Assembly (NCBI RefSeq): GCF_023242315.1
Contig: NZ_JALLIY010000005.1
Coordinates: 124,001 to 188,000, forward strand
DNA length: 64,000 nt
Direction of reading: 5' to 3'
Origin: Pseudomonas sp. MWU13-2105
Lineage (GTDB): Bacteria; Pseudomonadota; Gammaproteobacteria; Pseudomonadales; Pseudomonadaceae
How positions within the stretch are numbered: position 1 is the stretch's first letter; every line of letters starts with the position of its first letter. A program made the translations under genes and the position numbers. Under the pieces are notes generated by a model, which worked only from the letters and a program-made list of their open reading frames with translations, was not told the origin of the DNA and ran no database searches. Below are positions 45,216-52,921 of the stretch, in pieces.

Positions 45216-46946
45216 ATGTCTGGAACCGCTCTGTTGATCCACCTCGCTGGCGCCATAGCCCTGTTGCTATGGGGCACCCACATGATTTCAAGCGCCCTGC
45301 TGCGCGGCTTCGGCACCCAGCTGCGCAATGGCCTGGGCCGCAATCTCGATAAACGCTGGAAGGGCCTGCTTTGCGGCATCGGCATCACCAGCGTACTGCA
45401 AAGCAGCACCGCGGTGAGCCTGATGGCCACCTCGTTCACCGCCGCCGGCACCCTCAGCCTCGCCCCGGCGCTGGCGGTGATGCTCGGGGCCAATATCGGC
45501 TCGACCCTGGTCGTGCAACTGCTCAGCTTCGACACCTCGATCGCCGTCCCCCTGGTACTGCTGGCGGGCTTGGTGGTGTTCCGCCTGCGCGACGACTCGC
45601 GCTATGAAAGCGTTGGCTGCGCCCTCATCGGCCTGGGCCTGATGCTGCTGGCGTTGAGCCTGCTGAGTGCCGCACTCGGGCAACTGGAAAGCACACCGCT
45701 GTTCCATGTAATCATGCAAGGGCTCGACGGCGACCTGTTGATCGCCCTGCTGGTGGCGCTGCTGCTGACCTGGATGTGCCACTCCAGCGTCGCGGTGATC
45801 CTGTTGATCGCCTCCCTGGCCGGTACCGGGCTGATGTCGCCGGTCACCACCCTGGCCCTGGTGCTCGGGGTCAATCTCGGTGGCGCCCTGCCCTCGCTGA
45901 TGAATGCCACGACCCCGGTTGCCCGGCGCCTGCCCCTGGGCAACCTGCTGGTGCGACTGTGCGGCGCGCTGCTGGTGCTGCCGTTTGCCACGGTACTCGG
46001 CAAGAGCCTGGCCGACACCGCCATCGCCCCCGCCCATCTGGTGGTCTACCTGCATATCGCCTTCAACCTGCTCCTGGGCCTGGGCTTTATCGGTCTGCTG
46101 GATTGGCTCGCCAACGGGCTGACACGCCTGCTGCCGACACCGGAGCAGGCCGCCGACCCGGGCATGCCGCAGTACCTCGACGAGGCCGGCCTGGAAGTGG
46201 CCAATATCGGCCTGTCGAACGCCGTGCGCGAAGCCCTGCGCATCGCCGACATGCTCGCGGTGATGCTCGACCGGGTGCTGCAACTGTTCCAGAAACCCGG
46301 CGAAGTGTCGGCCGAGGATATCCGCCAGCTCGACCAGTCCCTGGACCTGCTCAGCGCGGCGATCCGTGCCTACCTGGCGGATATCGGCCAGGACGGCCTG
46401 AGCGACGAGGATGCCGACCGCGCCCAGGAAATCCTCATGTTCGTGATCAACCTGGAGCACGCCGGCGACATCCTCTCCAGCAACCTCGCCCAGTTGGCGG
46501 CGCGCCGCCGACGCCGTGGCGAATGTTTCTCGGCGTTCGAACTGGGGCATATCTATCCGCTGCACGAGGAACTGCGCGAAAGCCTGAGCCTGGCGGTCAC
46601 GGTGTTCCTGCGCGAAGACATCGTCACAGCGCACCGCCTGGTGGAGCGCAAGGAAGTGATTCGTCGCCTGGAAGCCGGCGCCAGCCGCGAACACTTTCGC
46701 AAACTCAGCGCCGACAAGAGCACCTGGGCCGAATCAGGGGATATTTTCCAGCGGGTGCTGCGCGATTACCGACGGGTACACCACCACATCGCGGCGCTGG
46801 CCTATCCGGTGCTCGAACGCGCGGGAGAACGTGTCCTCGAAGCCCGGCCCGCGGGCGCGAACGAGTCGACGCCAGGGCCGCTGCACAGCCTTGACCGCAA
46901 CGACGCAACACTGACCGACAAGGATAACTACCCATGCGCGTCCTGA
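45216..46946 (+). CDS. Na/Pi cotransporter family protein with PhoU-like tail
   Basis: 576-residue protein. The N-terminal membrane domain (about 1-310) carries two inverted NptA-type repeats with the QSSTA motif (VLQSSTAVSLMA) and its counterpart CHSSVAVILL. A cytoplasmic helical PhoU-like domain follows (about 330-545). GGAG precedes the ATG. Such proteins move phosphate or related anions with Na+, or modulate nucleotide signalling. It is overlapped 13 bp by the SLOG gene. Confidence 0.87.
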   Translation: MSGTALLIHLAGAIALLLWGTHMISSALLRGFGTQLRNGLGRNLDKRWKGLLCGIGITSVLQSSTAVSLMATSFTAAGTLSLAPALAVMLGANIGSTLVVQLLSFDTSIAVPLVLLAGLVVFRLRDDSRYESVGCALIGLGLMLLALSLLSAALGQLESTPLFHVIMQGLDGDLLIALLVALLLTWMCHSSVAVILLIASLAGTGLMSPVTTLALVLGVNLGGALPSLMNATTPVARRLPLGNLLVRLCGALLVLPFATVLGKSLADTAIAPAHLVVYLHIAFNLLLGLGFIGLLDWLANGLTRLLPTPEQAADPGMPQYLDEAGLEVANIGLSNAVREALRIADMLAVMLDRVLQLFQKPGEVSAEDIRQLDQSLDLLSAAIRAYLADIGQDGLSDEDADRAQEILMFVINLEHAGDILSSNLAQLAARRRRRGECFSAFELGHIYPLHEELRESLSLAVTVFLREDIVTAHRLVERKEVIRRLEAGASREHFRKLSADKSTWAESGDIFQRVLRDYRRVHHHIAALAYPVLERAGERVLEARPAGANESTPGPLHSLDRNDATLTDKDNYPCAS

Positions 46947-47284
46947 TCTGCGCCGGGCGCTATTACCTGGACACCGCCATGTGCCGAAAGGTGCTGGAGG
47001 CCTATCACCGGTACCGCGCGATCAGCGTGCTGATCCACGGCGGCAACCAGTTCCTCGGCAGCGAAATCGAGGATTGGGCCCGGGAAAACGGCGCACACCT
47101 GGTGCGCTATCCCTCCAATTGGCAGCTCTTCGGCAAGCAGGCTGAACGCCGGCGCAACCAGTTCATGCTGATGGACAGCGATCCGGAGCTGGTCATTGCC
47201 TTTCCCGGCGGCAGCGACACCGAAGAACTGGTGGCCCAGGCCAAAGCCATGAATATCGAAATAAGGAGCATCAAGCATGACTGA
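46934..47284 (+). CDS. SLOG-family protein (DUF2493/YspA type)
   Basis: 116-residue Rossmann-like protein: ICAGRYYLD at strand 1, LIHGGNQFLGSEIEDWARENG, and AFPGGSDTEELVAQA, the standard glycine-rich nucleotide- or ADP-ribose-binding loops of the SLOG superfamily. It overlaps the Na/Pi-like gene by 13 bp and the barrel gene by 8 bp, so the three are translationally coupled. It probably senses or processes a nucleotide-derived ligand. Confidence 0.8.
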   Translation: MRVLICAGRYYLDTAMCRKVLEAYHRYRAISVLIHGGNQFLGSEIEDWARENGAHLVRYPSNWQLFGKQAERRRNQFMLMDSDPELVIAFPGGSDTEELVAQAKAMNIEIRSIKHD

Positions 47285-48050
47285 AAAACCAACGGCTTCC
47301 ACTTCCCTGCTTAAGCACCTACCCGCCGCCCAGCGTCGCGCCCTGCAGCGCTCGGTGGTCTTTGTCGGTGCCACCTTCGGCAGCTTCCTGCTGCTTTCGC
47401 TCTACTCCAAGGCCCATGCGGCCGGCGGCTCGTATGTCGTCGATGACGGCGGGGTCAACGCCCCCGGGCAGTGCAATGTCGACACCTGGTACAAAAGTGG
47501 CCGGCACCACGCCGCGAGCGGCGAAACCGTGCTGTCGGCGGACTGCGCGCCGAGCGGCCTGCCCTCCGTGCAACTGGGGGCCGACATCAACCGCAGCCGC
47601 GACGACGGCGAGCACACGACGATGCTCAGCCCGCACCTCAAGGCCTCGATTTTCACTCGCGAAGACCTGGGCCTCGAAGCCGCTGTCCTGGTCCAGGCCC
47701 ATGTCGCCACGGCTCGCCGGCATGCCTTCGACGGCGCCGACCTCGCGCTGCCACTGACCTACACACCGTTCGAAGCCTTGCGCCTGACCGTCAGCGGCGG
47801 CTGGTACCATGCCCACAACGACGGCGCGCCCGGCGAGGGCCTGACCTGGGGCAGCGGTGTGGAATACGACGTACTGCAATCGCTGACCCTGGTGGCCGAG
47901 CGTTTCGGCCAACAAAATGGCGATCAGGGCTGGCAGGCCGGACCGCGCCTGCATATTGGCAAACACCTCGACATTGACCTGGTAGCCGGTCAACACCTGT
48001 CGGGCGACCGTGACCGCTGGCTCACCACCGGGGCGACTGTGCGCTTCTAA
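47277..48050 (+). CDS. Predicted outer-membrane beta-barrel protein
   Basis: 257-residue exported protein with an unusually long N-terminus (basic 28 residues, TM/signal around 29-48, AHA cleavage). Two cysteines (GQCNVD, ADCAPS) follow, then alternating hydrophobic strands ending ...RWLTTGATVRF, with terminal Phe as in barrels recognised by Bam. AAGGAG precedes the ATG, which lies inside the SLOG gene. Function unknown. Confidence 0.7.
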   Translation: MTEKPTASTSLLKHLPAAQRRALQRSVVFVGATFGSFLLLSLYSKAHAAGGSYVVDDGGVNAPGQCNVDTWYKSGRHHAASGETVLSADCAPSGLPSVQLGADINRSRDDGEHTTMLSPHLKASIFTREDLGLEAAVLVQAHVATARRHAFDGADLALPLTYTPFEALRLTVSGGWYHAHNDGAPGEGLTWGSGVEYDVLQSLTLVAERFGQQNGDQGWQAGPRLHIGKHLDIDLVAGQHLSGDRDRWLTTGATVRF

Positions 48051-48095
48051 ACGACCGCTGGCGAACCTGGTACGTGCACGCCAGGTTCATCCGCC

Positions 48096-48395
48096 TTACT
48101 GCCCGGGCACCTCATCCAGCAGCAGGACCTGGCGCTCGCTCAACAAATCGCCGATCGCAGCGGCCATCACCCGATAGTGCGCGGTGTTGCGGTGGTGTTC
48201 GATGGCGTCATGGTCGATCCAACGCTCGACGAAGACAAAACGCTCTGGATCGGCCTGATCGACATGCAGGACATACTCACGGCAGCCAGCTTCGGCGCGG
48301 GACGGGATCACGCAAGCCCTGAGATGGGGCTCCAGCTCCGCGGCCTTGCCCGGCTTGGCATGAAGAATGGCAACGACACGAATTTCATGGTTCAT
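48096..48395 (-). CDS. Antibiotic biosynthesis monooxygenase (ABM) domain protein, quinol oxygenase type
   Basis: 99-residue dimeric alpha-beta barrel protein of the ABM/YgiN group, which oxidise quinols without cofactor. Motifs are AILHAKPGKAAELEPHLRACV, EAGCREYVLHVD and FVFVERWIDHDAIEHH. AGGAAA precedes the ATG. It is convergent with the barrel gene. The exact substrate is unknown. Confidence 0.82.
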   Translation of the reverse strand: MNHEIRVVAILHAKPGKAAELEPHLRACVIPSRAEAGCREYVLHVDQADPERFVFVERWIDHDAIEHHRNTAHYRVMAAAIGDLLSERQVLLLDEVPGQ

Positions 48396-48528
48396 GGGAT
48401 TTCCTGGAAAAGGGAGATGGAGTCGTCGGCGATCATGAGCCCTTGCACCGGCGCCTTCAAGTCAAGGACGTGCATTCGCCACAGGCGCGGCGTTGATTGG
48501 GGAGGGGTTTGCAGCGACGGACGAACAG

Positions 48529-48557
48529 CACAGCCCGGCTTTGCGCCGGGCCGTGTG
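48529..48557 (-). terminator. GC-rich hairpin after small ORF
   Basis: GCCCGGC and GCCGGGC plus outer CACA/TGTG arms with a 2-nt bulge, starting 2 nt after the stop of the 48560-48778 gene. No good U-run. Confidence 0.45.
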
Positions 48558-48559
48558 TC

Positions 48560-48778
48560 TCAGGGTTTGAGCGGCAGTTCTTCGTCCAGCTCCGACAGGC
48601 TCTTGCCATCGTCGGGGTGTTTCCAGGTTTGCGGCGGCACCGGGTGATCGGTTTCGGTGTTCGGGCTCTCACTGAGCGGCTCTTGATCCTCATCCGGGAT
48701 CGGCACCTTGCGCCAGGGCATGGCGTGGACGCGTTGATACGCAAACGCCGTGAACGGGGAAGCAGGTTGAGTATCCAT
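48560..48778 (-). CDS. 72-residue hypothetical protein
   Basis: Small hydrophilic, acidic protein rich in Pro (DTQPASPFTAFAYQRVHAMPWRKVPIPDEDQEP) ending in LSELDEELPLKP. I chose the ATG at 48778, with GAGG 5 nt upstream, over an earlier GTG. It is followed at once by a hairpin. Probably disordered. No family recognised. Confidence 0.55.
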   Translation of the reverse strand: MDTQPASPFTAFAYQRVHAMPWRKVPIPDEDQEPLSESPNTETDHPVPPQTWKHPDDGKSLSELDEELPLKP

Positions 48779-48873
48779 ACGCACCTCGCATCAGCAGCCC
48801 GGACCATCCGGGCTTTCTATTCCAGTGTAGGCAATGCCTGCCGCCCCCTCCACTTTGCGCGAGCGGGCTGCGA

Positions 48874-48969
48874 TTACCTGGCGTCCAGCGCGTGTTTTGC
48901 CGCCTGTTCGATCAGCGCGGCCACTTCCTTGGGGTGGGACTCGTAGAGCGCATGGCTGACATCAAAGCA
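48874..48969 (-). pseudogene. C-terminal remnant of an alpha/beta hydrolase
   Basis: The minus strand encodes FDVSHALYESHPKEVAAL then IEQAAKHALDAR and a TAA stop, typical of the end of an alpha/beta-hydrolase (catalytic His in SHALYE). An in-frame stop lies four codons upstream and no matching hydrolase sequence continues, so only about 30 codons survive. The rest was probably lost by deletion or displacement. Confidence 0.6.
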
Positions 48970-49210
48970 ATATCATTGATATCGCCCCGTACGGGTCGGA
49001 AAAGTCGAATTTCCCGGACTATGCTCTGCGCAGCAGCAAATAGTGTGCACATTGAGCACACTGAGTGTTGGGGTGCGGTCTCAAGCCGAAGATTCCCGCC
49101 CAGCGTTGCTCAACAGCGGCGCGAGCCCCTTGTTACCCGCCCTTCAAGCGGCTGGGCATAGGCGGACACGGACGCGGCCCTACTTTTTTCATTAGCACGA
49201 GCGAATCGCC
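48970..49210. other. Intergenic region upstream of EAL gene
   Basis: Part of a 430-nt gap between genes. No credible ORF. It contains the perfect inverted repeat AGTGTGC-N7-GCACACT (49042-49062), listed separately, and otherwise nothing I can identify. Confidence 0.4.
49042..49062. promoter_or_regulatory. Inverted repeat, possible operator
   Basis: AGTGTGC acattga GCACACT has perfect 7-bp arms 149 nt before the EAL gene. The symmetry suits a dimeric regulator. No adjacent regulator gene is present. Confidence 0.3.
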
Positions 49211-49996
49211 ATGGATACTCCCCCAGCTTCATCCGGAGGCTGTCTTGCCTGTAAAGAAGGCACCGCTCTCGAATTCGACTTCAGCATGGCATTCCAGCCA
49301 ATCGTCGATGCCCGCACACGGCAGGTATTTGCATACGAAGCTCTGGTCCGCGGACTCGACGGCAGTGGCGCCCAAAGTATTTTGAGCCGGGTTTCTGCAA
49401 GCAATCGTTATGCCTTCGATCAGGCATGCCGGGTAAAAGCTGTCGAATTGGCCGCTCGACTCGCCATACCTTGCTATCTCAGTATCAACTTCCTGCCCAA
49501 TGCGGTGTACCAGCCGGCGGCCTGCATCCGTGCCACGCTGGAGGCGGCAAAACGCTTCAACTTCCCGACCAGCCGAATCATCTTCGAAGTCACCGAAAAC
49601 GAGTACCTGGTCGATAAGCAGCATATCAAGCAAATTATGCTGGAATACAGGAAACAAGGCTTCAAGACCGCCATTGACGACTTTGGTGCAGGTTATTCCG
49701 GGCTCTGTTTTCTCGCCGAGTTTCAACCCGACATCATCAAGCTGGACATGGAGCTTATCCGGAATATCCAGGATGACCGGGTAAGACTGGTCATCGTCGA
49801 AAACATCCTGAATATGTGTCGATCTCTCGACATGCGGGTGATTGCCGAGGGCGTCGAAAGCGAAGGGGAGTATCTCCAGCTCCGCCGCCTGGGCGTCGAA
49901 CTCTTCCAGGGCTACCTGTTCGCCCGCCCGCAGTTCGAAGCCCTGCCCTGCATCACATGGCCAACCGAACCGGCAGGCAACCGCCAGGATGCTTGA
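49211..49996 (+). CDS. EAL-domain cyclic-di-GMP phosphodiesterase
   Basis: 261-residue, nearly pure EAL domain that should hydrolyse c-di-GMP. All key motifs are present: Glu43-Ala-Leu (YEALVRG), INFLPN, EVTENE, DDFGAGYSG, KLDMEL, EGVES and QGYLFARP, so it is probably active. A short N-terminal lead carries Cys11-x-x-Cys14 (GGCLACK), which could be a redox or metal switch. No GGDEF, PAS or TM domain. Single gene with a weak Shine-Dalgarno. Confidence 0.9.
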   Translation: MDTPPASSGGCLACKEGTALEFDFSMAFQPIVDARTRQVFAYEALVRGLDGSGAQSILSRVSASNRYAFDQACRVKAVELAARLAIPCYLSINFLPNAVYQPAACIRATLEAAKRFNFPTSRIIFEVTENEYLVDKQHIKQIMLEYRKQGFKTAIDDFGAGYSGLCFLAEFQPDIIKLDMELIRNIQDDRVRLVIVENILNMCRSLDMRVIAEGVESEGEYLQLRRLGVELFQGYLFARPQFEALPCITWPTEPAGNRQDA

Positions 49997-50098
49997 ACAA
50001 GCCGCCGACCTGCTCCGCGCACGGCTAAAAACAATCTAAAAGCCCGTGCTAGCATGCTGCTTTTGCCCTGCGACAAGGGCTGACAGCGGAGAACAGAG

Positions 50099-50749
50099 AT
50101 GGTTGAAGGTCAGCGATTCGCGGCGTTTCTATTCGATATGGATGGCACCCTGCTCAACTCCATCGCCAGCGCCGAGCGCGTCTGGGCCCGCTGGGCAGAG
50201 CGCCATGGCCTCGATGTGCAAGCCTTCCTGCAGACCATTCACGGTGTGCGCAGTATCGAGACCGTGCGCCGCCAGAACCTGCCGGGCGTCGATCCCGAGC
50301 ATGAAGCGGCGGCAATCACCCAGGCCGAAATCGACGACGTCGAAGGGGTGATCGCCATCGAAGGGGCAAAAGCCTTTCTCGCCAGCCTGCCGCCGGAGCG
50401 CTGGGCGATTGTCACCTCGGCGCCACGGGCCCTGGCCGAACGCCGGATGGCCGCAGCCGGCCTGGATTTTCCGCCACTGGTGATCACCGCCGAAGACATC
50501 GCCCATGGCAAGCCGGCGCCCGACTGCTACCTGCTGGCGGCACAGCGCCTGGGCGTGCGGCCACAAGACTGCCTGGTGTTTGAAGATGCCCCGGCGGGCA
50601 TTAGCGCTGGCGAAGCGGCGCAGGCCCGCGTGGTGGTGATCAGCGCCACCCACGCCTACCCGATGGAAACCCCGCACCGGGTACTGGCCGATTATCGGCA
50701 GGTGCTCATCGACATCAACGATCAGGGCCTGGCGCTGGTCCAGGCCTGA
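50099..50749 (+). CDS. HAD-superfamily sugar phosphatase (subfamily IA)
   Basis: 216-residue phosphatase with motif I FDMDGTLLNS (nucleophile and acid Asp residues), motif II VTSAPRAL, the Lys in GKPAPDCYLLAAQRLG and motif IV FEDAPAGISAGEAA. It resembles glycerol-3-phosphate/hexitol phosphatases (GPP, YfbT, YniC). GGAG 7 nt before the ATG. Converges on aroA (stops 9 nt apart). Substrate not determinable. Confidence 0.86.
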   Translation: MVEGQRFAAFLFDMDGTLLNSIASAERVWARWAERHGLDVQAFLQTIHGVRSIETVRRQNLPGVDPEHEAAAITQAEIDDVEGVIAIEGAKAFLASLPPERWAIVTSAPRALAERRMAAAGLDFPPLVITAEDIAHGKPAPDCYLLAAQRLGVRPQDCLVFEDAPAGISAGEAAQARVVVISATHAYPMETPHRVLADYRQVLIDINDQGLALVQA

Positions 50750-50758
50750 CCGCAGCCG

Positions 50759-52012
50759 TCAGACGTAGCGGACGCCCAGCGAAGCCAGGGCCTTCCAGTA
50801 ATCCGGGTAGGTCTTGGCCACGCAATCGGGGTCCTGGATGCGGATACCCGCAACTTTCAAGCCGGCCAGGGCGAAGCACATGGCAATGCGATGGTCGGAG
50901 TGGGTATCGATCAGGGCATCGCAGCGGGTGCCGGCCAGGGTCGGATCGGCGGCGACCAGCAGGTCGTCGCCTTCCACGCTCGCCAGCCCCGGACGGATGC
51001 CGTTGAGACCATCGAACAGCGCCTGGACCCGATCGCACTCCTTGACCCGCAGGTTCGCCAGCTCGACGAAGCGCACCGGGGTGGTATTGAACGCCGCCAG
51101 CACCGCCAGGGTCGGGATGGCGTCCTGCATCTGCGAGCCGTTGATCACCGCCGGCATGCGCGGGAACTGCTGGATCACTTCCAGCGCCTTGGCGTCCGGC
51201 TGGGTGAAGTCTTCACCGGCCACGCCCAGGTCGATATGGCCGTCGGTCAGGGCTTGCGCCGCCCACAGGTAGGTGGCGGCCGAGGCGTCCGGCTCGATCC
51301 GATAATCACAGGCACGGTAGCCGGTGGCGGCGACCCGCCAGAGGGTCTCGTCCAGCACCTCGACCTGGGCTCCGAAGGCCTGCATGCAGGCAATGGTCAG
51401 GTCGACGTAGCCACGGGCACCGATGTCCTTGCCGGTCAACGCCACTTCGATCGGCGCCTCGCCGCAGGCCGCCAGCATCAGCAGGGCCGACACGTACTGG
51501 CTGGACAGGCCGCCGTCGATCTCGAAACGCTTGGCCTGCACGCCGCCGCGACCGTTCACGATCACCGGCGGGCAACCGGTCTCGCTGGCGACGTCCAGGC
51601 CACCGCGCTGCAGGGCTTCGAGCAACGGACCGATCGGACGCTTGCGCATATAGTGGTCGCCATCCAGCACCACCCGGCCATTCACCGTGGTCACCGCCGC
51701 GGTCAGGAAGCGCACCGCGGTCCCGGCATTGCCGAGGAACAGCGCTTGTTCCGGCACTTGCAGCTTGCCGTTGCCGGTGACCACGAAGGTGGTCTCGTCC
51801 GGTTCGTCGATCTGCACGCCCATCTGCCGCAGGGCGGTGGACATATGGCGGGTGTCATCGCTTTTCAGTGCACCGGACAGGCAGCTGGTGCCCTTGGCCA
51901 GGGCGGCGAGCAACAAGGCCCGGTTAGTGATCGACTTCGAACCGGGCGGCGTCACCTTTCCGTTCAGGGATGCGTTCGGCGGGATCACGGTGAGGGTTTG
52001 CTGCACAGCCAT
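50759..52012 (-). CDS. aroA: Free-standing 3-phosphoshikimate 1-carboxyvinyltransferase (EPSP synthase)
   Basis: 417-residue EPSP synthase of the shikimate pathway. It has PGSKSITNRALLLAALAKG, LFLGNAGTAVRFLTAAV, RKRPIGPLLEAL, SSQYVSALLM, LRVKECDRV and DTHSDHRIAMCFAL, i.e. the full active site. The residue aligned with E. coli Pro101 is Phe (GTAVRF against GTAMRP), a position where change alters glyphosate sensitivity. Pseudomonads usually carry aroA fused to tyrA; this single-domain copy is probably additional. GGAGAG precedes the ATG. Confidence 0.92.
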   Translation of the reverse strand: MAVQQTLTVIPPNASLNGKVTPPGSKSITNRALLLAALAKGTSCLSGALKSDDTRHMSTALRQMGVQIDEPDETTFVVTGNGKLQVPEQALFLGNAGTAVRFLTAAVTTVNGRVVLDGDHYMRKRPIGPLLEALQRGGLDVASETGCPPVIVNGRGGVQAKRFEIDGGLSSQYVSALLMLAACGEAPIEVALTGKDIGARGYVDLTIACMQAFGAQVEVLDETLWRVAATGYRACDYRIEPDASAATYLWAAQALTDGHIDLGVAGEDFTQPDAKALEVIQQFPRMPAVINGSQMQDAIPTLAVLAAFNTTPVRFVELANLRVKECDRVQALFDGLNGIRPGLASVEGDDLLVAADPTLAGTRCDALIDTHSDHRIAMCFALAGLKVAGIRIQDPDCVAKTYPDYWKALASLGVRYV

Positions 52013-52098
52013 TCATCAACTCTCCAGGCTCGAAAGATAAGCGCACAAGCTCGTGCACCTCGACAGTCCACCATGATGCCATTAATGCGCCCACTCGA

Positions 52099-52410
52099 TC
52101 ATCCGTTTCCGTCGTCGGCGGCAATGGCTTTCAGGTAGTTGTAAAGCGTCGCCCGGGAAATCTCGAAGTACTCCGTGAAATAATCGACGAAATTGCGGAC
52201 ATCCAGCAGCCCGCCGGCCTTGGCCCCGATCAGCGCCAGGCGGATTTCCCCACGGCCGAAATCGCTTCGGCGCACGCATTGGCGGACCGAGATCGCCTCG
52301 ACGATATCGTTGAGTTTCTCCCGCCAGAATGCGTTGTTTACAGCCTTGATGTCCGTCAGGACCTCAAGTATCAATTCGCCAAGTTTTTTACGGAAAATTG
52401 ATAGCGCCAT
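52099..52410 (-). CDS. Small HTH protein (YheO/DauR C-terminal-like)
   Basis: 103-residue protein. The C-terminal third (about 55-98: GEIRLALIGAKAGGLLDVRNFVDYFTEYFEISRATLYNYLKAI) looks like the HTH_22 DNA-binding domain of YheO/DauR regulators but without their PAS-like half. It is 86 nt upstream of aroA on the same strand and divergent from the kdp region, so it may regulate either. The Shine-Dalgarno is poor. Confidence 0.65.
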   Translation of the reverse strand: MALSIFRKKLGELILEVLTDIKAVNNAFWREKLNDIVEAISVRQCVRRSDFGRGEIRLALIGAKAGGLLDVRNFVDYFTEYFEISRATLYNYLKAIAADDGNG

Positions 52411-52537
52411 TCACTAAAAAGACGCAGGCCTTATCGGGGCCTAATAACCCTCTACTTATACTGGAAGCGTACCCACCAAGATCGGTCACGCCGATTGAAA
52501 GTGCCCACTAACGCCACAGGTATCGAGGACTAACGTC

Positions 52538-52684
52538 ATGTTACTCAGCGCACTCCTGTTTGCAGCGATCATCGGTTTCTATCTGTTGTGCGGGCTGGTC
52601 GTCTACTTTGCCGACAACGTCATCACGCCCTCGAAAGCCCCGGATATCAAGCCCGTCCTGCCGAACCGACACAGCCGCAACTGA
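52538..52684 (+). CDS. 48-residue membrane protein upstream of kdpF
   Basis: Short ORF with one N-terminal TM segment (LLFAAIIGFYLLCGLVVYFADNV) and a basic, proline-containing tail (PSKAPDIKPVLPNRHSRN). It lies 93 nt before kdpF on the same strand. It was found by reading the gap. It may be an extra small Kdp-associated subunit; no family recognised. Confidence 0.55.
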   Translation: MLLSALLFAAIIGFYLLCGLVVYFADNVITPSKAPDIKPVLPNRHSRN

Positions 52685-52777
52685 TTCTGGAAACGGCTCG
52701 CCGATAGAGTTCAAACAATCCAGCGGGAGTTCTTCGCCCGCCATCCCGCTCAAGCACCCCGAGAAGGAATGCCCGAC

Positions 52778-52861
52778 ATGGCCATTGATCTGTTACTGGC
52801 GCTGGTGGTCAGCGTAGTGATCTATCTGTTCTACGCCGTTATCAACCCGGAAAAGTTCTGA
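52778..52861 (+). CDS. kdpF: KdpF small subunit
   Basis: 27-residue single-TM peptide (IDLLLALVVSVVIYLFYAVINPEKF) with the C-terminal NPEKF typical of KdpF, which stabilises the KdpABC complex. AAGGA lies about 9 nt before the ATG at 52778; an ATG three codons earlier is too close to the Shine-Dalgarno. 60 nt before kdpA. Confidence 0.85.
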   Translation: MAIDLLLALVVSVVIYLFYAVINPEKF

Positions 52862-52921
52862 CTGCCTGTTTCTGCTCAATCGCGCACGCCAGAAAAGTCC
52901 GCTGATTCAGGAGTTAATGCA

